64,000 nucleotides of DNA from Lineus longissimus. Taxonomy: Eukaryota > Nemertea > Pilidiophora > Heteronemertea > Lineidae. Positions 33,029 through 47,146 of the stretch are shown here, piece after piece. Positions within the stretch are counted from its first letter, which is position 1. Each line of letters begins with the position of its first letter. Position numbers and translations under genes: made by a program. Location: assembly GCF_910592395.1 (NCBI RefSeq), contig NC_088313.1, forward strand, positions 11,074,937-11,138,936, written 5' to 3'. Under the pieces are notes generated by a model that had not been told where the DNA came from, did no database searches, and worked only from the letters and a program-made list of their open reading frames with translations.

Positions 33029-33946
33029 CAGGGTTCTCCACTAATACATCAGTCCGGGCGCTGCGCCCGGACTAAACGCAAGTGAGACCATCACCGCCCG
33101 GCCTAAAATCCAGCGCCCGGTGAAAAAAAATTGCCGCCCGGTTAAAACATTCCCAACATACAACACCGAAAAGATCGTCGATTACTCTCTTCACTCAGTA
33201 CTTGTGACCCATAACCCATAAATCACATAACCCAACAGCCAATTATCACATTCTGTGCCGCGATCATGCGATATGAGCCTTTGAGGAATGCCAACGGACC
33301 GATGGTGCTACGATGGTGCCTACTTAGTATGTGGGAAATAAAACCAAGCGCCGCCATTAGATCTGTCAGTCATATGCTTCGTGCATTCCATTGGTTGTTT
33401 CTACTGACGTCACCGATCCCAGCCAGACCGCGCGCGTCATTTGCATTCACAGATTACGCTGGCTGAATGAAAGTGATGCCGTGCGCCTTCCCGCGCTCTA
33501 AACAAATTTGTTTATTTTAAGAAGACGGTACTACTGCGGATTGACGATAACTGATGGCTTCAAAAATAAGCAACTTCGAAGTGCTATAAAATGAAGACAT
33601 TAGTATATTAAGTCTTTTGAAAATAAATAATTCAAACATCAAACAAGTCGTGTTGTTCTTGAAGTTTCATTTCCTTTTGTTTATTCTTTGGTGGTATAGG
33701 ATTAATGGGATGCATGGTGACTGCACTGAGTAACCCATCCTTCCCGCCATATATAAGTTGATAAAAACAAGTAAAGGATTATTGTTTTGTACTTAGATTT
33801 TCACCAATCAGAATCTGCATTTGGCGACCAGATGCCGCAGTAAAGGGCCTGGTCTGTATATAAGAAGCCAAGCTGTGTGATCTTCATCCACTCGTAGTTT
33901 GGTAATTGTGCAGCATCAATCGATATTTACTCCGTTTTCTTCAATC

Positions 33947-36900
33947 ATGGCCAAAGAGAAGGATATTCGAGGTTTTTTTTCTCAAAAACGAAAAGCCCCC
34001 GATTCGCCACCACTAGCTCGGTCTAGTAGCCCTCGATTGACCCAGGTGGACGTGGAAGCTGTGACTGAGCCGGATTCAGAGGATCTGACTTTGGTGGATG
34101 ATGATCCTGATAGTGATGTAATTGTTGAGCCTAGAGTATGCGTGCCAAGAGTACCCAAAGCAGCTAGGCCAAGTTCTAGTTCGCAAGTGACTGCTAATGA
34201 GGGTCGGAAAACGGGCAGTCGACATCGGACCACTGGATTTGATTCGAGCTGGCTACGTAAATACAAGTGGCTTGAATATAAAGAAGATAAAGGTAAGCGA
34301 CAATATTTAGTTTTCCCAAAAAATACAATTTTAAAGATTATTCCGACTCCCGACCCGATTGATTGACAAGCACCATTTCTACGCCCTCATCTCGCCCGCT
34401 CGAAGCAGCACCACGTGACTGACCCGTCAATATAACAAGGCTATAAATAACCACCAACGATGTGGCGGGAAAAGATCGTCGATAGTTCTAAATCAGGCCT
34501 AGTAGTCGCTGTCAGATATTTGAGTGAATCTAATAGGCCTAGTAGGCCTACTATATATATTTAGTTAATTCATTTGAAAGATAATTCTCGGGAGAAGTCT
34601 GCGCATGACATAAAGAAATAGGCTAGGCCTTATAGTCGAAGTTTGCAGGTTTTAAAATAGCGTCCCCCGTCTCTGTTTGATGAAATGTCAATTCGCCAAA
34701 CACCTGTCCTATTGAAATCAAATTAGCAACCGGCATATTAGATTTGGGCCTTTTGTTTGAATATTTCGTTAAAAGTTATAGACAGAACATGTTTTTTTGC
34801 AGGAATGTTTTGCAAAATATGCATCCGGCATGGGCAGAATTCGAAGTCTGGGGTGCGCTATTGGACGTCAGTTGCATCCACAGCATACCGGGAGGATAGG
34901 TTGAACGACCATGCCAAAGCCATTCACCACCTGGTAGCTGTTGGACTTGAAGCCCAGCGAGAGGCCAACGCGAAGAGCGGAGGGGTTAATGCGTCCCTTG
35001 CAAAGAGAGTCACGGTAGAGGAGACGGCATTCCTTGGAGCCATGAAGTCAATGTACTGGCTCGTAAAGCAAGACACGGCCTACACAACAAAATACAAGAG
35101 TTTGCTGTCGTTGGTTAAGGACCTGGGGTGTAGTTATTTTGAAACGCTAAACGTTGATAAAGTAACTAATTACACCTCAGAGAGGACCATGCATGAAATG
35201 GTTATTTGTATTGGTAAGTTGAGGAAACGATCAGCTCAGCCTAATTCATATATAATTATACTGAATCACTGGCAGCTCCGAGCATTCGATGACATATGCG
35301 TTTTGTTGTTTATTTAAGGCCTACTTCATTCATTGTCTTAATTATGTTAAATTAATATTTCAGGACAAGCAATTAAAGAAGAAAAAATAGAAGCCATCAA
35401 AAAGTCAGTTGTGTTTGCCGTCCTGATTGATGAGTCCACCGACATCACCACCATTGAGCAGATGTTGATTTATGCCAAGTATCTGGACCACGCGACCGGG
35501 GAGACGAAGATAACTTTACTTGGGACAGAGGAGGTAGGCCTGTCACTCAAAAATAGCTTCCCCGCCGGCAATAATCAATAAACAAAAAAATTGTTTTCTT
35601 CAATTGGTGTTCTTATATATTTCAGATGAGATCAGTGAACGCAGATAACATCACCAGGAAGTTAGTGGCGTTCCTTGAGGATAATGTCGGCCTCGATGTC
35701 AAGAAATTGGCGGGCTTTGGAAGTGACGGGGCCAGTGTTATGGTAGGGAGGAACAGTGGTGTCGCAACTCAACTAAAGCGTGTAAGTTGTCTCTCAGAAT
35801 AGATGGGTTAACGTTCTCTCTTAAATTCGTTACTGTCCGTCAAAATTAATAGTGTCTTATCGATGTTTAACGAAGATCCGTTTCTGTTACAGCTTTCACC
35901 AATGCTTGTGAGCTGCCACTGCGTGGCACACCGCCTTGCGCTAGCCATGTCCGATATCGGGAAGAAGGTGCCATACATAAAAAAGTTCAATGAACTCCTG
36001 CAGATGCTGTTTCAGTTCTATGATGCATCGACGGTACGCTATGCAGGTTTGAGGACAATTCAAGTAAGTCACCACTTTTAGAATTTATTAGGCACTCGTA
36101 CATTACATTATTATTATGATAAATAATAATCCCAATTTGCCGGTTACTGACGTTGGTATTTTAATGTAGGCTGGCCCTCTACAGAATTAATGATCGTTTT
36201 CTTTATTTTCCTCCAGGAGGCAATCGAGGACCCAGTGCTCAAACCGAAACAAGCGCTAACAACCAGGTGGAGCTCGCACAAAGATGCCTGCCACACAATG
36301 CGCCAGATCCTGGCATCGGTCCTCATCAGTCTGGACAGGGAGGCATCTGAGAGATCTGACCCCAAGGCTATTGGGCTGCTGAAGCTGGCATCTGCCTGGA
36401 GATTCGTTGCCACGTTGCAGACGATGTGCGACATTCTCCCAAAGATTTGGGACCTGTCGTTACGTTTTCAGGTGAGCAGACATGACTGTAATCTGTAACG
36501 TTTAGGCCCCCGGGCAGCAGTAGATCACTAATTATATATACTGCACTGGAGTGGATGCGTCAACCTACCCTTCTGTTTTTCAGAAAAGAGACATCTCATT
36601 CACCGACATTGGTGAAAAGATAGAGGAGACTGTCGGCCAGCTCGAGACGGCCCTTGCTGTACCGGGGAAGTACACCAAGGAGATCATGGAGATGACACGG
36701 CGTTTGCAGGAGGCAACGGATGTCAACCTGACGCATCCCATGTCGATGGAGGACTATATGAAGCAGGTAAGTTCATGAACTAAATGAAATGCTTTGCAAG
36801 AAGGGTTTTTGATTCTATAAACCGGTTCCGTCCTACCACTAAATTGGGATGTTCAAAGCAGATCCTTTTCTATAAAATATTAATAAATATTCTTTCAGAT

Positions 36901-37762
36901 TCATGATCCATTCATAAAGGCAATAATCGAAAACATCAAGGAAAGGTTCCCCCAGGCGGATTTGATGGATAAACTCCGAATATTCGACTGTGACCCTAAA
37001 CGACATCCAAGGTTACATCCCGTCACCATCCTTGAGGCTGAACAAACAAACTTCGGGGAATACGAACTACAGGTAAGTGACTCAAATTTGATCCTATCTA
37101 TCTCAGAATAATAGTTTTCTTAAGGCCGTTACCTTAGTCAGAGTTACGTTTTTATTTCAGGAGTTAATCAACCAGTATGAGGAGGGCCTTCATTTATCAG
37201 CAGAAGACACACAAAGCGAATGGCTCAACCTCCGAACTCCAATGGTTTTGAGACCCGACCTATACGGAGCCCTACCAGAAACACTGAAGATTCTGGCTAA
37301 ATCAGAAGTGTACCCCAACTTGGCTAAAGTAGCGGCTGCTGCTCTCATCATTCCAGCTTCTACAGCAGGTATAATACCTATGATTACATGCATTTTGAAT
37401 GACCGCTCTAATTATGGTCTAATTCCTTAATAATTGCAAAGGCCTACGACTAGATTAAATCTTAGATTTAACGCATTTTAACGCAATTTGATTAGTGATC
37501 TACTGTTGCCTATGACTAGATTTAAAGCATTTTACTTTATTCTTCAGACTGCGAAAGAGGGTTCAGCAAACTTAAGCTAATTAAGAACAGACTGCGGAAC
37601 CGAATGCACCAGGACACACTCAATGCTTTGCTGATGGCAAGCATTGAAGGGCCAGCAGTGGATAAGTTCCCTTATGCCAAGGCCTGTCAACTTTGGGGTA
37701 ATCTTCGCAACAGGAAGATCAACATCAACTTTGACAAGCTCTTGGCAGCACCGCCGTTATAA
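33947..37762 (+). CDS. hAT transposase (ZNF862/C17orf113-like), 10 exons, 762 aa
   Basis: Exons: 33947-34292, 34803-35213, 35364-35533, 35626-35781, 35893-36063, 36217-36471, 36584-36766, 36899-37072, 37161-37368, 37548-37762. All introns are GT-AG and the sum, 2289 nt, is an exact multiple of three with no internal stop. The start ATG has good context (AATCATGGCC). Residues 1-115 are Ser/Pro/acidic; about 116-165 form a C-x2-C...H-x4-H finger of TTF/BED type (GMFCKICIRHG...NDHAKAIHH). The RNase-H-like core shows LIDESTDI (D275), GFGSDGASVM (D343), CHCVAHRLAL and TRWSSH, and the C-terminal dimerisation part has CERGFSKLKLIKNRLRNR (E694). All three catalytic acids are present. AATAAA signals lie at about 37902-37917. 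Active transposase is the simplest reading; recent domestication cannot be excluded. Confidence 0.88.
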
Positions 37763-37958
37763 GATGATGATGAGGAACTTGATGATAGCCTCGCCTTCGC
37801 AACCAGCTAGAAGCACAATGACATAGCACTGCCAATCGCTTGCTCACTGTGTGTTTACCCAGGCCTCTCCACTTCTTTGTAATACAAATTGTATGTATCT
37901 GAAATAAACTAAAATAAATATTAGAAAGAGATAAATTAAACATAGTCATAGTCTTCGC

Positions 37959-39429
<1,471 letters not shown>

Positions 39430-40004
39430 TCAATTTCCTTCGTTACTCACGATAACCACATGGCCATGCTAAAAATAGGCCCGCAACTACTAGTTGACGA
39501 GGCTGCGGGAGGTCAATGCATTTGATAGAACAGCCTGCTTCATTCATCCAATGTATGCGGAGTGGTAATTCTATTTTTAGCCATGTTAGCTGGTCTGCGC
39601 AATAGACGGAATGGACAATTGATATCTCGCTACAGAACTTGTGCATGTGTGTGAAGGCGGGAACTTGTAATGTGGTGTCGGGGATTACTTTTTTGCTGGA
39701 CTGGACTTGTAAATAGATTACAATTATAGGACCTAGGTCTATTCACGAGGTCATATGGATGCAAAAGCAAGTAATCAGGTACTCTTCTGGCCGTTATCAT
39801 CCCCCTACCTCCCTTGCAATAATAATACCATATTAAAGCAGTTTTTGCGGAATTTCGCCGGCCACGCGGCCGGTACGTTACTGGTTTGTTTTGCGCCCGG
39901 GTTTTACGGTGTCGTCACAAATGTTCGTGTAAGAAATGGCGTTCTTGAAGCGCATTTAAAACGGCATATGAAGCACTCGGGTGCCAGGAAATCGCATCTA
40001 AGCG

Positions 40005-40165
40005 GTTTCAAGTAAAAAAAATTTCTGGGGGAGACTCCCCCAGACCCCTCGTTCGGTGGCGCGCCTACGGGTGCCAGGAAATCGCATCTAAGCGGTTTCA
40101 AGTAAAAAAAATTTCTGGGGGAGACTCCCCCAGACCCCTCGTTCGGTGGCGCGCCTACGGCGCGC
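40005..40165. repeat. Two direct repeats near the hAT right end
   Basis: GGGTGCCAGGAAATCGCATC through CTGGGGGAGACTCCCCCAG and CGTTCGGTGGCGCGCCTACG occurs twice in tandem (about 39980-40069 and 40070-40160). Each copy contains a GGGGGAGACTCCCCC hairpin. Confidence 0.8.
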
Positions 40166-40263
40166 ACGTCGGGCTGCGCCCGACGAAATACACAGTATAC
40201 CTTAAGTTTTAATGATGGGCTAGCGCCCGGTCTGTTTCAGACCTAGTGGAGAACCCTGCACGT

Positions 40264-41305
40264 AAGTATGTTTTACACATTATTCTTCTCTAGAAGTATA
40301 TAAATTGGTATGAAAATTGCCGCAATTATCAGTTTTGAGGTCGTACATTGTTGTATCAGCAACAGATAGTGAATACATGGAATATATTACTATTACCAAG
40401 TTGATACTACGCCTGCACCGTCAGTCAACAAACAGGCATGGTCTGTGGACTCGGATATTATAATATAGAACTATTTCGTCTTTCGAAGTTCGAAAGTAAG
40501 TAAAATAAAGGCGTAACAAAAATACCGATAATATTATTTTTGTTCAAGTTCCATACACGTATAAACATGTGAAAAGGGAGGTTGAAATATTCTGTCTCTT
40601 TCAGATATTCTTGTGTTTTTTGCTATAGGAGTCCATGCTTAAATTTGAAGTAAGTGTGACCCGCGTTTTGGATCATTTGAATTTGAAACTATGCAGTCTA
40701 AATCCACTGATGATACTGCCAGGGCAGTCAAGTTAGTACAGCTTATCTTTGTGCCCATTTTGATTCGATCCGGGAGACTGCAGAATGTGTGTACTTCGTG
40801 ATAAAACTTGAACTGAAAATCTGACATCGATCGAGCCCAAAATCCAATATGGCGGCCCCAATTGCTAAATTAAAAACATGCCAACATGGCCTGCTTGTCG
40901 ACTTCAAAATCACTATACTACTCACCATAAACAATGAGCAGAGTAGTGGTGTAACCAGTATTAGTCATTTTGTTTTATAGTCTACGAAGTTTAAAGAAAG
41001 TTGTGCATTTTTCAATCTGAAACGTAGGCCATGGCTTTCTATTTACAATTTACATATAATACATGCTACATACAGTACAATGCATATAACATGATGATGA
41101 TGTTGTATGTGTTGAATGCGTATGAAAAGTGTTACTGCTTGCATGTACGTAGGTAATTAGGGAGACTAATGGATTGATCAGACTCTTATGTGGTGGAAAA
41201 GACTTCCTCAAAATTATTTTGTGATCTAATTTCGGAGTGAGAATCCATTCAGTCAGAAAAAATATTTAAGTCCATAAATGTTTGAGAGTTCATCCATAAA
41301 GTATT
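40264..41305. other. Unclassified sequence
   Basis: No gene or transposon boundary recognised. Confidence 0.3.
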
Positions 41306-41509
41306 ACCTGGAACACACCGAGTCTGATTTCCAACTTCACGCCTCTGAGATGAAGTAACTACTTCTGGTAAACCTCGTTGTGAGATAACACCTGCGATAA
41401 GATCAATAACAACCTCACTGCCATACCAGGACTATTTCAATTCCGGCAGATAACCTACCTTGGTGTTGAGATTGTTATCAACCTCGTCACAGGTGCGGTG
41501 TATTCCTGG
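41306..41509. mobile_element. Possible ~200-bp MITE
   Basis: CCTGGAACACACCG at the left is mirrored by CGGTGTATTCCTGG at the right. No clear target duplication. Confidence 0.3.
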
Positions 41510-41589
41510 GACAAGCTTAATCAACATTAAAATGTTATCTCATCATGTTTTACAGGAATAATCTACAGCTGCATTTGACCATTTTTGGT

Positions 41590-42045
41590 GACCACATCAG
41601 AGATCAATCAATCAAAAAAGGAATTTCTACGGCGCCCAAATTTGGTGAAAAATTTCACCAACTCTCAGGCGCCTTTGAAATACACTCGAAATAGGTGTGC
41701 TTTTAGCATTGTTCCAAAAGCTGCCTTTGACTCCGCAAGTCTAATGTGTGTGGGCAGCCCATTCCATAGGAGTGGCGCCGCCTTGTAGAAGGATCTGTCA
41801 CCAAAACGTATGCACTTGGTGCGTGGCTCCTGTAGAAGGAAAGCGGCATCAGCCCTGAGGGAATAGGCTGACCCACGTCGGCGTTGTACCATATCAGTGA
41901 GGTAAGCCGGTGCCGCTCCATGGACTGCCTTGTAGGTGAGCAAGAGTATCTTAAACTCAACACTTGCCTTGACTGGCAGCCAATGGAGCCGCATCAGAAC
42001 CGGACTGATGCGGTCAAACTTGGGAATCAAGCATGTAACCACTGA
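41590..42045 (-). pseudogene. L2/CR1-type LINE 3' end, copy 2
   Basis: The minus frame reads VTCLIPKFDRISPVLMRLHW LPVKASVEFK, then PRTKCIRFGDRSFYKAAPLL WNGLPTHIRLAES and KAHLFRVYFKGA, the conserved RT C-terminal region of L2/CR1-like elements, followed by a short 3' UTR and a TTGA-rich tail. It is nearly identical in protein to the copy at 62093-62803 and is 5'-truncated at about 42045. Confidence 0.85.
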
Positions 42046-42394
42046 GTGTGTGGAGCTGAGCTACACTCATACTCATAGAATCAAACAAAAACCTTGCGCC
42101 TACAATCCAACTGCAGTGCTCACCCACGTGGTCATCAGAAGAACCAGTCAATTCTAGTATTTCATTCTTTTTCACTGTAATAGTTACCTTAAAATTGATT
42201 TAATAAAAAAAAACATATATGACAGTTGGTTTACCAAAAAATCAAGTGTATATGTTAAGTTTGTACTCACTATCAATGCGGGCTAAAAAAATCCTACCCC
42301 TTGGTCCTCGCCTTGCACTTTGAAACTATTGGTTGTCCCTGATGTGAAGTCGATGACAATTACTGCATGGCTGTCCCGGCTTGGGCTGGACCAT

Positions 42395-42755
42395 GTTCAC
42401 TGGACTAGTTTGTCACAACCAACCTACACTTCAAAGGATTTGATGTAAAGGTCCAGACTGTTTCTGGTTGTGGCCATACATATACTGGGCTGGTTTGTCT
42501 CAACCTGCACTTCAAAGGATTTGATGTTAAGGTCCTAACTGTTTGCCCCAATGTTGTGACCACGCATCGACTCAACTGGTTTTTCACAACTTGCATTTCG
42601 AAGGAATTGATACAAAGGTCAAGACTACATTTACTGCATGATGTAGTTGTCCTAGGTTGTGACAATGTATCAAATGGACTGGTTTGTCTCAAGCTGAACT
42701 TCAACAGATTGATGTAAAGGTCCAGAATGCAGTCACTGGTTGTCTACTGGGTTGT
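42395..42755. repeat. Imperfect tandem repeat, ~95-bp units
   Basis: CTGGTTTGTCTCAACCTGCA, CTTCAAAGGATTTGATGTAA and AGGTCCAGACTG-like blocks recur four times with divergence. Confidence 0.65.
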
Positions 42756-43451
42756 GACTCTCGAAGGAACCATCGCAACTAGTTAGATTTAATCTCTGTA
42801 ACAACCTTCAAATTTTAATCACACTCATTGTGGGAAGTTATGTGAACAATCAGATGGATCGAGCAAAGCTCCTCTTGTTGTTTTTTTTTGGCACGCGGCC
42901 ATCTTGGAAACACATTACCAGCTATTTTGGTAAATCTGTAATGCTTCACTCGTAGCCTGTAGTGTAAATTCCTGAGAAATTGGGTTTTGGGGGCTTTTCT
43001 AGCTGTGCTAGCTCCAAAACTATGTATTTGATACAAACTTCCGACTTCAGACGTGGTTGATATAACTCTTAGGATTATATTCCCAAGATTTCAGCTTTAT
43101 TCGAGAAAAATTCATAGTGTCCATAGGGGGGCTGAAAATTGGAGGATTTTCAATTTTTTTCCTAACAAATATGCGAAAAATATTACTTTCCACCTAGAAT
43201 TAATCAAGATTTCGCTAACTATCATAAAGTACTTCCTTGCGACAATCATTTGTGAAGCTTTCAAAACTTTTGGCTGATTTATTTGCCCCTTAATTAGCAA
43301 AAACCAAACATTTTAGTGTTTGCATGCAACAATGCACAGGAGGCTAATTGCCAGATTAATTCACACCTGTCCAATCTCAAACAATAGGAATGATGGAGTC
43401 TCCCTCTATTCAAAACAGAGTGTGCTAGGCCTGCCATAGCTGGTAATGAAT

Positions 43452-43553
43452 TTTTAGCTCAGTTTCGTGATGAAATATTTATATAAAGTGACCGTGGAAA
43501 CAAAAGTGAGCATCTTTACATTCAGCTGAGCGCCAGGCCCATGGGCCTCTCGT
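43452..43553 (+). mobile_element. Minimal family 2 element (~100 bp)
   Basis: TTTTTAGCTCAG at the left and CAGCTGAGCGCCAGGCCCAT GGGCCTCTCGTT at the right lie only about 100 bp apart. Both termini of family 2 are present with almost no internal sequence. Confidence 0.6.
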
Positions 43554-44439
43554 TCATTGCACAAGAAGTGTGTTTTTGGCGTGGTGAGAATACACGTTTT
43601 AGTGTTTTTCATAGAATATTTTTACTGATTATTCAAGCTAGCTGTGTTTAAGCACCGATAACGGTGTGTTTGATCTGTTGGAGATCTGGGGTGATGCCAG
43701 TGTGCAAAGAAAACTTGACTCAAGTTATCATAAAACAACTGTGTTCAATGACATTATTAGTCTCCGCCACGCCTGATAGGGGCTCGGCAGAGAGTTTTGT
43801 GTTAGGAGGCAAATTCTTCCCCCCAGTTACAACCGGAGCCTAGGTGCAACAATGTATATATCTGTACACTGTGTATGCATTACGGCCCGGTCTGGAGTCA
43901 CGGTTCCCAAAGGTGATCTGGACTAAGTTTTAGCGAATGTAGGCATGAAATTTAAAAAAATGATTCTGCTGACTTTATTCGTACATTTTGTAGATGTGCA
44001 GTACAGTGTTTCATAATTTTTTTGTGCGTTTTTTTGCGGTTTTTCCACAAAGCGCAAGCAGTTTTACGACTTCTAACGTATTCTGGTCGACGCCATTTTG
44101 TGTATTGGTTTTTCTGAAATTTAGCCAACCCCCCACCACCTCCCTCACATAAGAGCCCTGAAATCATCCAACATCCCCCTCCCGCCACTCCCAAACCCCC
44201 ATCCGTGGCGGTTACTCCAGAGTCTGCATGCAGACGCAGCACCATTTCTAGTTTTTTTACTCCTCCACAAGCAACAGGTATTGAAGAGTTCTACATCTAA
44301 AGAAATGCGTCCTGATGAGACCTGAAAAACGACGGTATTTCACTCTTTTTTCTTCTGAATAGCCTAAATGGCCCTTTTTTTTCCAATGACAGGGGGCCTG
44401 TAAAACCATAAGCCAGCAACTCATGCTCTGCAACATCCT
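43554..44439. other. Unclassified sequence
   Basis: A minus frame at 43952-44245 has no family motif. Nothing else recognised. Confidence 0.3.
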
Positions 44440-44831
44440 TTCTGAGTACGGTTTCAACCAAACTACAGACTATCACTCCAAACTACTGGTCTGATCATCA
44501 GATGAATTATGCAGCATTACCACTATCTCCTTCCATACATCTCCTTCAGCCAATAAAAATTATCCATAAAAGCTGCATGACCACACCACTTCCTCTAAGA
44601 TCACAAACTCTGGTCTGATCATCAGATGAATTATGCAGCATTACCACTATCTCCTTCCATACATCTCCTTCAGCCAATAAAAATTATCCATAAAAGCTGC
44701 ATGACGACACCACTTCCTCTAAGATCACAAACTTGACATCAATGACCAAAACTGTTGGCCCCATATCCACTGCAAATGACATGCATTAACATTACCCGAG
44801 GTGAGCACATGGTCCCGGGACCATTTCATTG
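44440..44831 (+). mobile_element. Helentron-type 3' end with endonuclease tail
   Basis: NYWSDHQMNYAALPL, the endonuclease C-terminus, is readable at about 44480-44525. Two tandem 124-bp units follow (44486-44609, 44610-44733), then CGAGGTGAGCACATGG at 44799 and the perfect palindrome ATGGTCCCGGGACCAT before TTCATT. This combines a coding relic of the endonuclease with a family 1-type terminus. Confidence 0.6.
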
Positions 44832-45516
44832 GTTCCCATCGCTTTAAATCTGGGACAGACTCAAAGTTTCCAATTGATATTATTTCTAATGAAATCTGCG
44901 ATGTCTGGCAAAGTTTGTCTAACATTCAGATTTACATGAATAGATTGATAGTAATGCCATCAATGATGCTGTGTGCTATTTTCAGCTTCAGAAGGTTTGC
45001 TTTTGTCAAAAAAATATTGTTCTTGGCAAAATTCTTCATATATTTAATTCATTTGGCAGTTTCTATACCAAAATTCGAGAGATATACCATTTTGAATCAC
45101 ACTATTAGAGAATGCGATGGCTGTTTTCAATACTCCCTTCAGTGAAAATGTCACAATACTGTTTTATTGAATGTTTTGAAATTAAAGGGGACTATAGGCA
45201 GGAGCAGATGGGCTAATTTGGCCATCTTCAGGTGACTAACATACACAGTAATGGTCCTGAATCTTGTCAGATTCAGCACTAAATATATTCCTCGCACAAG
45301 CACGAATTGTTTTGACTTACTGTGAGATGTGAGAAACCCTTATTGGCAACTTGATGTAACTTTATCTCGCCTACCTAGCTGCCTATATTGTATATTTATG
45401 GAGGACAACGCAATAATCTCAAAATATATCATTGGCGTTGATTGAAATGTCACATTTGCGCACTAATTCTTTTCCCCTGGATTGCCTTTTGACTGAAATT
45501 CTGGCTTTCTTTTTAG

Positions 45517-45607
45517 TGGTCCCACCTAACCTTGAGAGCTATGTCTTCTTGAAAGTCAACGAAAAGAGCGAAGGAGTCCTGATAGAAGAAGAAACAGCAG
45601 AATCTAG
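45517..45607 (+). CDS. Isolated exon similar to GINS4/SLD5
   Basis: Between CTTTCTTTTTAG and GTACGTG donors lies a 91-nt exon encoding VPPNLESYVFLKVNEKSEGV LIEEETAESR. It resembles the start of the C-terminal B domain of SLD5, the GINS subunit of the CMG replicative helicase, where metazoan proteins have VPxPxLDSYVFLRVxExxxx(I/V)LIE. I did not find the exon with the terminal GSQH...RYxxI...VxLI block, nor upstream exons, so this is either one exon of a gene with long introns or a captured or duplicated exon. Recognised from memory of the family; not searched. Confidence 0.6.
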
Positions 45608-45774
45608 GTACGTGCCGATATATTTTCTTTGCCAGCCTTCTTATGTCAATCGTTGGTTTCATGTCATTCATACTCTACCCAGGTCAGGCAAATGTACTTC
45701 CCTTCGGGCTTACCTGAGGAATTTAACTCTTCATGACAGAATTAAATTACTAGCACAGAATCAAATTACTAGCA

Positions 45775-45895
45775 CAATTACTAGCACCGAGCTACATCCA
45801 GGTGGCACTCCAATGCCGCCTTCAGCTAGGTTGCCGCGCTCAACGTTGCTTAACTTCAACTCTGGTCCCAACGCGCCAACCACTGGGCCATGAAG
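45775..45895 (-). repeat. 5S rRNA-like SINE fragment
   Basis: On the minus strand GAAGTTAAGCAACGTTGAG (45858-45840), then GCGGCAACCTAGC and CACCTGG...CTCGGTGCTAGT, resembles the internal-promoter half of 5S rRNA, where GAAGTTAAGCAACGTTGAGC...CCTGGG...GGTGCTGT is expected. The 5' part reads GGCCCAGTGGTTGGCGC, closer to a tRNA A-box. Decayed; probably a SINE head. Confidence 0.4.
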
Positions 45896-46003
45896 GAATT
45901 CCCTCATGGCCGGCGAGTTAAGCCGTGCCATATACCTGGGGGTAATATACATCATTCCCCTCTTCGGACACAGATGGTTGTCCTAGATCCTACTTAGCGC
46001 TTC

Positions 46004-47072
46004 ATGCGTCTGAGTATCGAACTACAAATCCAGAGCTCGCATCGCGTGGGAAGGTCTGTCTCAAATCACTACTTATTAACGACAGCAATAAATTTGTCAA
46101 AACAACTGAATCGTTTTCCATTTGAGCAATTATTGTCTAAATTTTGTAAATGTATCTTGGGTGTTAATAGATTTACATCAAACTGCGGAGTGAAGGCAAC
46201 TAGGACAATATCCTTTCCTTGTTTTTATGTTCAAACATACTTTTGATTACCTATCTCATGTTAAAAACTCCAGTAATACAATCCTTAATGAAGCTTATGA
46301 AGATGACAAAAAGCTCACTTCGTCCTGTAGTATCAACAAATCTGTATCAGCAACTATTGATGTGTTAAACACTAAATTTCAGAAAAATCTCGATCTCTCG
46401 TCTAGTAGTACTAATGTATCAAACTCACTCGAATTATTGTATCATTCTCATTTCTTCTCTGTATTACAAAATGACAAAAGGTCAAATTCTAGTAAAAAAA
46501 ACAAACTCAGAACCTACAGAACTTTTAAAACTGAGTACCAATTTGACCCCTACCTTAGTGTTCTTAAAAATAGGGGGTTGTTTTCAAAAATGGCTAAGTT
46601 TCGCCTTAGCAATCACAACCTACTCATCGAAAAAGGTAGACACTTTGGTACTCAGTTAGAAAAGCGTCTCTGTCCTTTTGGGGTGTAACGTTGTCGAGGA
46701 CGAGTTTCACTTTTTTGCACGATGTCCCTCTAACAATAAATTAAGAGACGAGTTTCTCACAAGTATAAATTTTTATAAATGTAGTCAATTATTTTCAAAT
46801 CTGGATTTTATTTCTATTATGAGTAGTACTGACAGTAAGGTTATTTTAGATACCGCTATTTTTATCTCGAAAACCTTTGAAGAAAGACAAGCAGTTCTTC
46901 AGGGGCACTAATTAATAAATCATTGTGGTCTTATTTTAATTACCATATACATGTAACTTTTAAAAAAAAATATTTTTGTATGTGTTGTATTTGTGTATAT
47001 GTACTGCCATACTGTCTTATCCTTTGATAGTTGTGCAATAAATTGAATTTGAATTTTGAATTTATGTAAACA
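46004..47072 (+). pseudogene. LINE C-terminal region with 3' UTR
   Basis: Frame pieces are LLSKFCKCILGVNRFTSNCG (RT thumb), then NKLRTYRTFKTEYQFDPYLS, MAKFRLSNHNLLIEKGRHFG, EKRLCPF and, after a one-nucleotide shift at about 46678, NVVEDEFHFFARCPSNNKL and a stop at 46909-46911. CPxC...EDExHFxxxCP is the zinc-binding tail of several animal LINE clades. The 3' UTR ends in AATAAATTGAATTTGAATTT at 47038-47065, a typical tail. This family differs from the LINE in 1898-9790 and from the L2-like copies. Confidence 0.8.
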
Positions 47073-47146
47073 GGACCCCCCCCCCGCCCCCTCTTCGGGT
47101 TACCTCTTGACACAAAATTTTTGTCCGATCTGTTTCTTAAAACATA

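Noticed and set aside
43952-44245. 97-codon minus-strand frame
   Set aside because: Gly-rich then basic composition without a motif; no splice or repeat context to support a gene.
45432-45893. 153-codon frame around the SLD5-like exon taken as one gene
   Set aside because: Only 45517-45607 resembles SLD5; the rest is flanking intron sequence and a SINE fragment.
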